Shown: one piece after another, positions 25,527 through 34,108 of the stretch
Position numbering within the stretch: position 1 is the stretch's first letter
Layout of the letters: each line of letters begins with the position of its first letter
Assembly: GCA_000739515.1 (NCBI GenBank)
Contig: DF820457.1
Coordinates: forward strand, 914,080 to 950,114
Origin: Candidatus Moduliflexus flocculans
GTDB lineage: Bacteria > Moduliflexota > Moduliflexia > Moduliflexales > Moduliflexaceae
Direction of reading: 5' to 3'
DNA length: 36,035 bases
Notes under the pieces: generated by a model
Seen by the model: the letters and a program-made list of their open reading frames with translations, nothing else
Told to the model about the DNA's origin: nothing
Database searches by the model: none
Position numbers and translations under genes: made by a program

Positions 25527-26965
25527 TTTATTTGGTAAACGGTAAAATCAGAATTTGTAAATCGCACATTCCATGAAACATTATGTCGCTGAACAAACTC
25601 AGTAAAAAATAATTCGTCTAACGGACTCGTAATAATATAATTAACGCCAAGCGAGGTGAAATAATCCAGAAGTTCTTGATCTGAACCGGGACGGTGATAC
25701 ATCCCTGACTGTCGATCTGTGAATAAGGCTAATACGCGAGGTTTCCGAAAAATGCAGACTGCATCTGAGGGCGTCTGTTGGGTGATAAATACAAACAATT
25801 CTTGCGCGGTTGACGTGGTGACTCCCGGTGTAAATGCTCCGTATTCTGCATGAGAATATTGAGCGAAATACGTCATCGCAATCATTAGCATCGCCGCGCC
25901 GATGGGAATAAATTTCTGAGGCATCCTGAAAATACCTCTGGAGCAAGCAGCAATAGCGCGGAGCATGTAGGCGACATACAACGGGAATAAAGGAAATAAA
26001 TAACGGAGTTGGCTGAATGGAAAAAGAAGAATTAACAGGGTGTAGAACAGGCCAAATACCTCGAAAATCGTCACCTTGACTCGAATGCGTATCACAAACC
26101 CTGTGAATGCCAGCAGCGCTGTCACTAACAACAAAGCATGCCGTCCCAATCGAAACGAGCCATTATCCCAGAAGATTGCCATTCGCTGCGCGTACTTACA
26201 CACGTTTTCGAAAATTGTTTCAACGGTCATACTGGCAAATTGATCGCCATAGCTGCTATCATTATGCGCCAGAACGCCCTGAACCACCATCAAGCAGACA
26301 AACACAATCGTGGCGCTCAACGTCAAGCGTGAAATTCGTCGTCGTCGTAACAGTTCGTACGCCCACAGGCTGGGAATGAGGACAAGCCCCGGACTTCTCG
26401 CGCCATACGCAAGATACATCAACACGCCCGCCAGCAGACCGGCTAGGAGGTTATCTCTACGAGAATGCTCTGCGTGAAAGGCGCGATGAATCGTCAGCAG
26501 GCTCAGATAGACGAATAAGAGGAATGGAATATCCGAAAGAATATGGTCTTTAAATTCCCAAAAACATGGGTTGAAACCGATGATGGCGACCAGAAGCAGC
26601 GCATACGCTGGAGAGAGTTCTGCTTCGAATGCCTTGAATAGCACCCAGAGCGCGATCAAAAAGACGAACAGTAATTCGACTTTCATTGCCGTCAAATTCA
26701 GCCCGAACAGCGCGTAGACCGGCGCTAACACCAGTGGAAACACCGGCGGAAATGTTTCCGGTCCGACTGTCGCATTCTTCGGGTTATAGATATAGCCGAT
26801 GTCTTTATATGGAATGCCTTCAACGAGATTTTTGGCGTGGTGAATATACAGGCTGAAATCGCCGCCCCAATCATGTCCTTCGCGAAACGTGGCGGCATAA
26901 AATCCGCCGTTCACAACAAGTAAAACCAATAACGCGCGATATTGGGCTCTTAATATGTGCATCAT
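25523..26965 (-). CDS. GT39-like GT-C membrane glycosyltransferase
   Basis: A 480-aa polytopic membrane protein. The first loop reads GHDWGGDFSLYIHHAKNLVEG, with Asp residues in the PMT/ArnT position, followed by FPPVFPLVLAPVYALFG. The second loop has KDHILSDIPFLLFVY, and QLRYLFPLFPLYVAYML carries the R-Y-x-x-P-x-x-P pattern. A soluble periplasmic C-terminus of about 100 residues follows. The ATG at 26965 has AAGGAA just upstream (a second ATG follows immediately, giving Met-Met). It lies 6 bp after the flippase gene and overlaps the next GT4 gene by 4 nt. It likely acts on the periplasmic side with a polyprenyl-phosphate sugar donor. Confidence 0.8.
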   Translation of the reverse strand: MMHILRAQYRALLVLLVVNGGFYAATFREGHDWGGDFSLYIHHAKNLVEGIPYKDIGYIYNPKNATVGPETFPPVFPLVLAPVYALFGLNLTAMKVELLFVFLIALWVLFKAFEAELSPAYALLLVAIIGFNPCFWEFKDHILSDIPFLLFVYLSLLTIHRAFHAEHSRRDNLLAGLLAGVLMYLAYGARSPGLVLIPSLWAYELLRRRRISRLTLSATIVFVCLMVVQGVLAHNDSSYGDQFASMTVETIFENVCKYAQRMAIFWDNGSFRLGRHALLLVTALLAFTGFVIRIRVKVTIFEVFGLFYTLLILLFPFSQLRYLFPLFPLYVAYMLRAIAACSRGIFRMPQKFIPIGAAMLMIAMTYFAQYSHAEYGAFTPGVTTSTAQELFVFITQQTPSDAVCIFRKPRVLALFTDRQSGMYHRPGSDQELLDYFTSLGVNYIITSPLDELFFTEFVQRHNVSWNVRFTNSDFTVYQIK

Positions 26966-26971
26966 CGTTCC

Positions 26972-28363
26972 TTAGTTTCTTGATCCTGCTGTCGCTGTAT
27001 TCCAGAGATGGCGATAGAGGTGGTATACCAGCGCTATTGTTACCATGGTGTACACAGCAGACGTACTCATGGCGATGCCAACATGCCCCCAATATGACAT
27101 AAATATTCGATTGAGCAGAATATTTACGCCAATGCTTATGCCGGAAACCCAGGTTAAGATCGTATTTCGCTGTAACGCATTGTATATCCTGGCTGTTAAA
27201 ATTCCGACAGCTTGTATCGGCAACCCGATAGAGTAAGCGATCCATGCGTTTGCTGTGGCAACAGTGGATTCTCCTGAAAACGCGCCACGCTCAAACGTTT
27301 GTTTTACCAACCATTCTCCCCCAAAAATAATGATAAGAACGACTGGAAACAAAATAAACAACAGGCGGGCAATCGTCAGCAAAAAGGTCTTTTTCAGTGC
27401 TGCAAATTCGCCCGCCGCTACTTGTTTTGCAAAAAAAGGAAAGACCGCGCTTGATGTCATCATAATGAACATTTGCGTCGAAAGATTATGCAGACGGATC
27501 GCATAGTGCAAGGAGGCAATGCTTCCAGTTGGAAGCGTGGAAGCCATCATTTGATCTATTGCCACATTAAGGTGCCCAAATGATGCGCTAAGTAATAACG
27601 GCGTCATGGTACGTCCGATTGACAAAAATTCTATATTCAGCAACGCTAATCGGGGCCATCGTTTAGGGAAGAGAGAACGAAGTCCAAATGCAATCAGGGC
27701 AATCTCCACAAACGCTGCCGTAATCATTCCCCAAAGCAACGAAAATATGCCCTGTTGTCGAAAAAGCAACAGATACCCCAGCGAGATGATTCCACCAACG
27801 ACAGGGACAAGCGCCGAAAAGAAAAAACGGTGGTGCGCCTGCAAAAGAGCAATTCCCAAATTAATCAATACAGACAACACAAAGAGACCGATAGAAATTT
27901 TCAGGAGTGATGTCGTTAATGCAAGCTGCGACGGGGTGAATCCCTGTCCTAAAGAGATCGAGATGAACTTGCTCCCAGTCCACAGCGCCACACTAATACA
28001 GACAAGGACGCCAAGCAACCATATCGTAAATGAGGCAAGCCTATCGACCGCTGTTTCGATTTCGAAAGTCTCTTGCCACTTCAGATAACGCGGAATCATT
28101 GCCGCGTGAATTGCACCACTGATCATGCCAAATAAAAATAAATACGGGGTCAGCGACAACACATACGCATCGAATTCGCCTGATGTTCCATAATATCTGG
28201 CAATGAGCAGCGATTTAAAAAAACTGATACCATTTTCCAATAGCAACCCTGTCATAAGCGTCAGGGTTGCCCTTTGAATCTGTGCCATTTGAGAAGAGTG
28301 TATCTTCTTAAACACGAGAGAGGAAAATCGGTGTAACACAAGCTGTATCATAGATTTTTTCAT
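26972..28363 (-). CDS. MurJ/MviN-family (Wzx-like) lipid-linked glycan flippase
   Basis: A 463-aa polytopic membrane protein of the MOP superfamily. The N-terminal signature SFFKSLLIARYYGTSGEFDAY matches the MurJ/MviN pattern (Arg-Tyr-x-Gly and Asp-Ala), and MISGAIHAAMIPRYL follows as in MurJ helix 2. Later helices contain VLINLGIALLQAHHRFFFSALVP and QMFIMMTSSAVFPFFAKQVA. It is slightly shorter than typical MurJ (about 500). Given its place between a GT-C gene (6 bp downstream) and the TPR/methyltransferase genes, its cargo is probably the polysaccharide repeat unit rather than lipid II, but that is inference. No strong Shine-Dalgarno precedes the ATG at 28363; Met26 is an alternative start. 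Confidence 0.88.
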   Translation of the reverse strand: MKKSMIQLVLHRFSSLVFKKIHSSQMAQIQRATLTLMTGLLLENGISFFKSLLIARYYGTSGEFDAYVLSLTPYLFLFGMISGAIHAAMIPRYLKWQETFEIETAVDRLASFTIWLLGVLVCISVALWTGSKFISISLGQGFTPSQLALTTSLLKISIGLFVLSVLINLGIALLQAHHRFFFSALVPVVGGIISLGYLLLFRQQGIFSLLWGMITAAFVEIALIAFGLRSLFPKRWPRLALLNIEFLSIGRTMTPLLLSASFGHLNVAIDQMMASTLPTGSIASLHYAIRLHNLSTQMFIMMTSSAVFPFFAKQVAAGEFAALKKTFLLTIARLLFILFPVVLIIIFGGEWLVKQTFERGAFSGESTVATANAWIAYSIGLPIQAVGILTARIYNALQRNTILTWVSGISIGVNILLNRIFMSYWGHVGIAMSTSAVYTMVTIALVYHLYRHLWNTATAGSRN

Positions 28364-28443
28364 GGTTTATCGTTTTGCGTTCTGATACTCGCTCACGTAT
28401 TTCTCTCTACGGATTGCAACCACTTATCAGTCATGAAATCCAT

Positions 28444-29757
28444 CTATTCTAAAGAGGTCCTGTTCTCCGGGTTCTTTGCTGTTTTTCTTAAAAGCAGACG
28501 GATCATATATTCTCCCTGAGCATGTAGTCCCTGATTAAGTGTGTCAATACTGTCGAATTTGAACACGCTATTCGTTGTCGGAACGTCAGAATCCCCCCAT
28601 ACGTTCACAAAATTCCCATTTGATGAAGCACCTAATGTTCTAACGTATACCGAAATTCTTTTTTTCCCATATAAGACGATTGGAGGAAATGAAATGTCAA
28701 TCCAATCAGATTCGGAAGGCAACTCTCTATGATTGAATTGACGAATCAGTGTGTCATCAATTGAAACCAAAACGGTACAATCTCCGGGATCCCCTCTGGA
28801 AATGAATAATTTCAGAAAGGCTTCACGATAAGTGGTGATATCGTCCGGCACGCAAAGCTCTTTTTTAATACGCTCGTTGTCATCTGTCAAATGAGTACGC
28901 CATTCTGGCGTTCCATCGTCATTGCCGATTTCAAGTTCATTGTTTTGTTGATGCGCCTGCAATACGCAATCGATCGCTTTTTCATCGGGAAATGCGCGAC
29001 GGCGTTCGATATCGCTGGCATAATCCAGGCGTTGATCATATAGAAATCGTGCAAACGTCATGAGGTTGTCCTGTGTCTCCGGAAAAAAGGTGCGTAACAC
29101 ATTGATATCTTGAAACGTCGGCCATAGATTGTCCAAAACTGTTCGGAGATGTTGTGGATGCTCGTTCACCATCTCATAGATCAATCGTAATGCCATGTTT
29201 CGATCATATTGATAAGACCAAGCACCAATAATCGTTCGAAGAAAAACACTGTTGGGAGCAAATCGGATGGCGGCGGCGAAAAATTTTCCAGCGCGGCATT
29301 TTGCGTTGAGTTTCCCTGCATCGCTTGAGCAATTTCCCCGGCTCAGTTCCAGTCTCCCTAACTCATAATAATTCCAACTGTTTGCTGGATCGCGTAAGAC
29401 CGCGTATTTGATGTCGAATTCAGCCTCTTGAAATCGTTCGTGTTGTTGAGTTTTCACGGCAGGGGGCTGCGATTCGGCGGTGGCCCTGTGCAAAAAATTC
29501 CCGCGTTCCATCCGCCAGCGCGGATTGCCATGTTCGAATTGCGATGCGCGTTCGAGCATGCCAGAGGCTTTATCCAATTGCTCTTCGGTCATCACCGCTT
29601 CAGTTTTATCAGCAGTCATGCTGATAAAATGCTGATAGGCTGATAGCGCTGCCAACCCCTTACTCGTTGGCAGCGCATACAGCAACAGCAGCCCGGCGGC
29701 ACTGATCAGTAGCATATAAAATTTCAACGATGAGACTCGAATATAACGTGATATCAT
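28444..29757 (-). CDS. Membrane-anchored TPR-like protein of unknown function
   Basis: A 437-aa protein with one N-terminal helix (about 13-30, MLLISAAGLLLLYALP) and a periplasmic remainder. Residues about 60-210 look like degenerate tetratricopeptide helices: LDKASGMLERASQFEHGNPRW, RFQEAEFDIKYAVLRDPANSWNYYELGRLEL and AAIRFAPNS. The C-terminal half looks beta-rich and is unassigned. O-antigen-ligase family proteins often carry such TPR tails. Here the ligase-like protein at 30768-32204 has none, so this may be its detached partner. The ATG overlaps the stop of the methyltransferase gene (ATGA). An 80-bp gap with no recognisable signal separates it from the flippase gene. Confidence 0.6.
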   Translation of the reverse strand: MISRYIRVSSLKFYMLLISAAGLLLLYALPTSKGLAALSAYQHFISMTADKTEAVMTEEQLDKASGMLERASQFEHGNPRWRMERGNFLHRATAESQPPAVKTQQHERFQEAEFDIKYAVLRDPANSWNYYELGRLELSRGNCSSDAGKLNAKCRAGKFFAAAIRFAPNSVFLRTIIGAWSYQYDRNMALRLIYEMVNEHPQHLRTVLDNLWPTFQDINVLRTFFPETQDNLMTFARFLYDQRLDYASDIERRRAFPDEKAIDCVLQAHQQNNELEIGNDDGTPEWRTHLTDDNERIKKELCVPDDITTYREAFLKLFISRGDPGDCTVLVSIDDTLIRQFNHRELPSESDWIDISFPPIVLYGKKRISVYVRTLGASSNGNFVNVWGDSDVPTTNSVFKFDSIDTLNQGLHAQGEYMIRLLLRKTAKNPENRTSLE

Positions 29758-30560
29758 GTGTTTCGTGGCGACTGCTTTACGAAAAGATATTCTATTGCTG
29801 CTTCGCTGGTTGCAAGATTCACCAATTCTAACGACAGTTCTTTTCTGGCAAACCTCAACACCTCTTCGATAGTCGCATGTTCATAAGGATATCCGCCTAA
29901 CCAATCCCGAATATCTGTCATATATGCCATTCCACGTCGTTGTTGATACTCGCGCATTTCTCGTAACGGATTTCGACCGTCTCTCAATTGTCGAAACCAT
30001 TTACTCATCAGAAACCAGAATTCTATTAGACGCTTTCCCAATGGAGATGCATAATTATAACGTTGTTTTATTCTTGTCCAGTACGCGCTTTTCGGAGTCG
30101 TGACATACAAGGAAATATACAATTGCCCGCGTTCGTTCATCAAGTTTGCAGCATTTTCAATCGCTTGCCACATCTGTCCGGTATGATGCAGCACTCCCCA
30201 TGAATAGACAATATCCATTTTCTCAATGTGCGCAAGAAAATCGGCGTTCAGAATAGATCCTTCCGTCACTGTCCAATGAGAAGGCTTGCCTGCTGATTCC
30301 CACAGGTATTGCGTGGCTGCAACCGAAAACGGATCGTTATCGAAACTGACAATGTGTTCCGCGCCTAATTCGCAGGCTGCTAACGATGATAAACCGCTGC
30401 CGCAGCCAATATCAAGAAACGAATATCCCTTCAACTGCTCTTTGTCAAGAAATCGGGCAAGATGCTCTTTTGCAATTGCGACACGCTCCGGTGTCAGGCA
30501 ATGTTTGACAAAGGCGTACCAATTTTCTCCGAAAGAAAACGAAACGGTTGTGTTTTGCAT
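29754..30560 (-). CDS. Class I SAM-dependent methyltransferase
   Basis: A 268-aa cytoplasmic methyltransferase. The SAM-binding Gly-rich motif LDIGCGSGLSSLAA is at about residues 47-60, and HIVSFDNDPFSV provides the acidic end of strand 2. DIVYSWGVLHHTGQMWQA (motif IV region) and LYISLYV follow. The acceptor is likely a sugar hydroxyl or carboxyl of the repeat unit, by context only. The start at 30560 is set by AGAGGA at 7-nt spacing. An apparent in-frame extension to 30662 is translated from the MITE inserted immediately upstream and is rejected. It overlaps the TPR-like gene by 4 nt. The MITE separates it from the O-antigen-ligase-like gene, so transcription from that gene must cross the element. 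Confidence 0.88.
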   Translation of the reverse strand: MQNTTVSFSFGENWYAFVKHCLTPERVAIAKEHLARFLDKEQLKGYSFLDIGCGSGLSSLAACELGAEHIVSFDNDPFSVAATQYLWESAGKPSHWTVTEGSILNADFLAHIEKMDIVYSWGVLHHTGQMWQAIENAANLMNERGQLYISLYVTTPKSAYWTRIKQRYNYASPLGKRLIEFWFLMSKWFRQLRDGRNPLREMREYQQRRGMAYMTDIRDWLGGYPYEHATIEEVLRFARKELSLELVNLATSEAAIEYLFVKQSPRNT

Positions 30561-30571
30561 AATTTTCCTCT

Positions 30572-30708
30572 CAGGACTTACGCAAAAATGATGAGTTGCC
30601 TGATTTGTTGGGCTGGTCATGGTTCGACTTCGCTCACCATGACTTGCCGGATCGCCCGTCATCCTGAGCGAAGTCGAAGGATGCTCTCAATATTTTGCGT
30701 AAGTCCTG
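30572..30708. mobile_element. 137-bp MITE with 16-bp TIRs and CCTCT target duplication
   Basis: The terminal inverted repeats are CAGGACTTACGCAAAA (30572-30587) and its exact complement at 30693-30708. The element is flanked on both sides by CCTCT (30567-30571 and 30709-30713), a perfect 5-bp target-site duplication. Inside is a hairpin with 14-bp perfect arms, TTCGACTTCGCTCA (30623-30636) and TGAGCGAAGTCGAA (30665-30678). There is no transposase, so it must be mobilised in trans. On the minus strand the target copy next to the methyltransferase reads AGAGG, the core of that gene's Shine-Dalgarno. Confidence 0.88.
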
Positions 30709-30767
30709 CCTCTTATAATACGCCCTTTATCTCCGCGCTTGCTATCAGGAGTGGAGTGTTTGCAATT

Positions 30768-32204
30768 TCATGATGATGAATGCAACCGCCTGCGAGAATG
30801 GGCGGCAATGGTCGTCATCGCCGCAATCACCGTAAACAGGCAGGCATTCGAAGGAATCTGCAAATTAAAATCCATCGCGCTATGAATCAGCAGGCTGCAT
30901 AACGCGCTGAATCCGCCTGCCGTCAGGATAATCGCCCAGCGTGACTGCTGTCGCTTCCAGGCGCTCCAGGTTGAACGAACGTACAAAAGAATGATGCTGA
31001 GCACTAGGATCATGCCGAATATGCCAGTTTCCGACAGCGTTTGCAGGTAATCATTTTCAGCGTATTCGACGGTCAACTCCGAGGGAATTCGCTGATACAT
31101 CGGTTGAATATGCGCAAATGTCCCGAATCCGGAGCCGAACGCCGGAAAATGGCGCGTGATTGTCAAGGCGTCACTCCAGTAATTCAGCCTGAGTTGAAGG
31201 GAGGTATCGGCGTCAAGGTTTTGAAGGGTTTGCAGACGCTTGATCAATGCGTCATGCCCGAGTGTGAATGCGATGACGCCTGCAAACAGGAATAGACATA
31301 ACACAACAAATGTTTTTTTTCGCAAATGCCTCTGCTGAAACGAAATCAGCAGCAGACAGGCCATTCCGCCTGTAAAACTGATGATGCCGCCACGCGAGCC
31401 GCTTAAGAACAACCCGGCAATCAAAATCAGTAAAATGAAACTCGTCAGCAAGATTTTCATATATTTTTCATCGAATACTCGGATAAACCACTTTGATGAG
31501 GCTTGCGAGCGTTCATTTAATCGCGCAAACAACACGCTGAATGCCAACGGAATCACAAGTTCTAGATACCCGGCGAAATGATTTTTATTCACAAATGTAC
31601 CGGATACCATGAGGCTTGCTGTTTTTTTTATGAAAAAAATCTGATGTCGCCCGGAAAAATATTCCACCATGCCGTACAGCGATTCAAACAGCCCGACCGC
31701 GATAATCAGTAACGCAAGCCGTCGAATTTGCCGGGGCGAACGGATATTATGCACCATCAGCGCAAACACCATGATATAGGCTAATAATTCTCGCCATTCC
31801 GTCATTGTCGCATACGAACAGACGGAGAGCGGCAAAAATGCGGGCAGCGGAACATTGATCGTTGCTGCGGCATCGGCATAAAGGCGATACGTCGCCGGAG
31901 AAAGCCAGCGGATTGCAAGTTGCGGCAATGGCAGGCATTGCAGCAGAATCAGGCCAAGCAGCAAGCCACACGGCAACCAGATCGGCGAAGAAACGACTCG
32001 AACCGCGGACATTTCTTTCGGCAGATCGGGATGATGCCGGTCTTGATGACGATGGGCAAATGCCTTGAACAGCCAGATGACCATCAGCAACGCGATCCAT
32101 AACTCCATGAGCGGCAGCGTGCCTTCCGCCATGCCGCCGAACGCCAGCGGCAAATAGATTAACAACACCGCGATGCCGATTTCAATCAAAATATCATAGA
32201 CCAT
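30768..32204 (-). CDS. O-antigen ligase/Wzy-family membrane protein
   Basis: A 478-aa polytopic membrane protein of the Wzy_C/O-antigen ligase family. Key segments are FVNKNHFAGYLELVIPLA (the N-K-N-H-F variant typical of this family), the FLSGSRGGIISF motif, and the periplasmic loop GSGFGTFAHIQPMYQRIPSELTVEYAENDYLQTLSETGIFG, which contains the expected Arg/His/Asp residues. It would polymerise or transfer a lipid-linked glycan at the outer face of the inner membrane. It starts 7 bp after the acyl-CoA synthetase gene, so it is co-transcribed with it. No good Shine-Dalgarno is present, consistent with coupling. A MITE lies between it and the next gene. It is not closely similar to the second ligase-like protein (21602-23065). 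Confidence 0.9.
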   Translation of the reverse strand: MVYDILIEIGIAVLLIYLPLAFGGMAEGTLPLMELWIALLMVIWLFKAFAHRHQDRHHPDLPKEMSAVRVVSSPIWLPCGLLLGLILLQCLPLPQLAIRWLSPATYRLYADAAATINVPLPAFLPLSVCSYATMTEWRELLAYIMVFALMVHNIRSPRQIRRLALLIIAVGLFESLYGMVEYFSGRHQIFFIKKTASLMVSGTFVNKNHFAGYLELVIPLAFSVLFARLNERSQASSKWFIRVFDEKYMKILLTSFILLILIAGLFLSGSRGGIISFTGGMACLLLISFQQRHLRKKTFVVLCLFLFAGVIAFTLGHDALIKRLQTLQNLDADTSLQLRLNYWSDALTITRHFPAFGSGFGTFAHIQPMYQRIPSELTVEYAENDYLQTLSETGIFGMILVLSIILLYVRSTWSAWKRQQSRWAIILTAGGFSALCSLLIHSAMDFNLQIPSNACLFTVIAAMTTIAAHSRRRLHSSS

Positions 32205-32211
32205 GTATCGT

Positions 32212-33882
32212 TTAACTCACATTTTCATGAATCGTATAAAGAAATCGTTTGATTTTGCGGGTCGGCGTTTTTTCGAATTCTTTGGGATAAAGTTCGATTT
32301 TTGAAACGGCGCAGTACGCGGGCAGTCTTTTGTTGAGTTCACGCCGATTCGCTTCCATCCTGTCGGGCAGTTGCGCTTCGCTCACGCCTTTTGCGTCGGC
32401 AGCGTCAAAATCGGGGAACACGAGCGCAAACAGTTTTCCTTGTTTTTCTAAAACGAGCGATTCCTGCACGAACGGCAGATTATTCAGCAGCGCCTCAATC
32501 TCTTCAGGATAGATATTTTGCCCGGACGCGCCGAGAATCATGTTTTTGCTGCGGCCTTTGATGTAAATGAATCCATCTTCGTCAATTGTGCCGATGTCGC
32601 CGGTATTTAACCACTGTTCTCGGACAAATGTGTTGCGCGTCGCGTCCGGGTCTTTGTAATACCCGATCATGACATTTTCGCCCTTGACCAGAATATCTCC
32701 GGCGATCTGGCGAGGGTCTTCGGAATCAATCGTCGCCTCAAGAAAGTTGATCGTTTTGCCGGAGGATTGCGGGCGATGTTGGTTCCAGGGCGCGTAACTG
32801 ATGAGCGGGCCGCATTCCGTCATGCCATAGCCGACGGTCACGCGGAATTTGATCAATTTGAAAAACTGCTCGACTTCTTGATTCAAGGCTGCGCCGCCAA
32901 TCACGATTTCCGTAAAATTGCCGCCGAACGAATCAGTCAATTTACGACAGATTTTCCTCAATAAAATGCCTCGAATGATCGGCAATTTCAATGCGAATTG
33001 GATGATGGGCTTGTTCAAGGCCGGTTTGACCTGCCGATTGTAGATTTTTTCCAGAATCAGCGGCACGGACAGGATCAAGCGCGGGCGAATTTCTCGAAAC
33101 GCCTGTAGCAGCACTTTTGGCGACGGTGTCTTGTTCAGCAGCGTAATATGACATCCGACGCTGAACGGAAAGAGAAATTCGAACGCGCAGCCGTAGCAAT
33201 GGGCTAATGGCAAAAATGATAGGATCGTGTCTCCGGCGACTAACGGCATGTTCTGCTGCGCGAACAGGACATTCGCAATCAGGCTGTTATGCGACAGCAT
33301 GACCCCCTTAGAAAAACCCGTCGTTCCTGACGTATAGACAATGGAAGCCAGCGCGTCATTCTGAATGGCCGGAAGCGCGAATTTGTCTGGCGTTAAGCCG
33401 GGGTTATTCAACGGTGGAAAGGCGGCTTCGGCTTGCCGTAACGTCTGTTCGAAATGTTGCTTTTTCGGATGATACAACACAGAAAAATCGCTCAATGAAA
33501 AGACGCCATGCAGGTGGGGCATTTCTGCGCCTTCCAGGTTTTCATACAGGGTCTCGGCGACAAACAGCAAAATCGCATCCGAATGATTGACAATATGCTG
33601 CACATTTTCCGGGATAAAATCGGGCAGGATCGGCACGATGACCGCGCCGTAGGTGACTGCCGCAAGGTACGAAATCGTCCAATTGGCTGAATTTTTGCCG
33701 AAGAGCGCGATTTTATCCCCTTGCTTGACGTGACTGCGGCGAAAGACTTCATGCAGATAGGCGATACGCCATCCGACCTGCGCGTACGTGAATGTCTCCC
33801 CCTGATAATCTGAAAATGCCGGGAGTTCCCAATGCTCTTTGATACTCTGCTCCAATGTGTGAATCAAACGTTCGGATAACAT
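32212..33882 (-). CDS. AMP-forming acyl-CoA synthetase (long-chain fatty acid ligase-like)
   Basis: A 556-aa adenylate-forming enzyme that activates a carboxylic acid, probably a fatty acid, via acyl-AMP. Core motifs are intact: P-loop IVYTSGTTGFSKGVMLSH, GYGMTECGPLISY, WLNTGDIGTIDEDGFIYIKGRSK with the hinge, ILGASGQNIYPEEIE, and the C-terminal catalytic Lys region FEKTPTRKIKRF. The ATG at 33882 has GGGAGGGG upstream at good spacing. It is the first gene of the long minus-strand polysaccharide operon (7-bp gap to the O-antigen-ligase-like gene) and diverges from fabD-fabG. It could supply acyl groups for glycan or lipid modification, or serve fatty-acid uptake. Whether the acceptor is CoA or acyl carrier protein is not decidable. 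Confidence 0.92.
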   Translation of the reverse strand: MLSERLIHTLEQSIKEHWELPAFSDYQGETFTYAQVGWRIAYLHEVFRRSHVKQGDKIALFGKNSANWTISYLAAVTYGAVIVPILPDFIPENVQHIVNHSDAILLFVAETLYENLEGAEMPHLHGVFSLSDFSVLYHPKKQHFEQTLRQAEAAFPPLNNPGLTPDKFALPAIQNDALASIVYTSGTTGFSKGVMLSHNSLIANVLFAQQNMPLVAGDTILSFLPLAHCYGCAFEFLFPFSVGCHITLLNKTPSPKVLLQAFREIRPRLILSVPLILEKIYNRQVKPALNKPIIQFALKLPIIRGILLRKICRKLTDSFGGNFTEIVIGGAALNQEVEQFFKLIKFRVTVGYGMTECGPLISYAPWNQHRPQSSGKTINFLEATIDSEDPRQIAGDILVKGENVMIGYYKDPDATRNTFVREQWLNTGDIGTIDEDGFIYIKGRSKNMILGASGQNIYPEEIEALLNNLPFVQESLVLEKQGKLFALVFPDFDAADAKGVSEAQLPDRMEANRRELNKRLPAYCAVSKIELYPKEFEKTPTRKIKRFLYTIHENVS

Positions 33883-33999
33883 CCGTTTTCCCCTCCCTGT
33901 GGATTCGAACGCGAATAATAGAAGAGATGGTTTTTAGATATAACATCCTCGAATCCTATGTATGATTAAGATTGTCAAGAGAAACAACCGACTTTTGAC

Positions 34000-34028
34000 T
34001 TGACAGATTTTCCCTGTGTCCTGATAAG
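34000..34028 (+). promoter_or_regulatory. Candidate sigma-70-type promoter for fabD-fabG
   Basis: TTGACA (34000-34005) and GATAAG (34023-34028, 4 of 6 matches to TATAAT) are spaced by 17 nt, about 80 nt before the fabD start. In the same 226-bp divergent intergenic region a minus-strand TTGACA (complement of 33973-33978) could serve the acyl-CoA synthetase operon, but no clear -10 follows it. Confidence 0.5.
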
Positions 34029-34108
34029 TGCGTTAGCCTGAACAAAGGCGATTGTCGTCACCATATACAAGAGATTATCAATATGCAAGAAAATAGTGCG
34101 AGGGGATT

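Noticed and set aside
27606..28088. 160-codon open frame antisense to the flippase gene
   Set aside because: It is a shadow frame opposite a well-supported membrane protein, with no recognisable domain.
30561..30662. In-frame N-terminal extension of the methyltransferase by 34 residues
   Set aside because: The extension is translated from MITE sequence. The AGAGGA ribosome-binding site and the normal family N-terminus both support the start at 30560.
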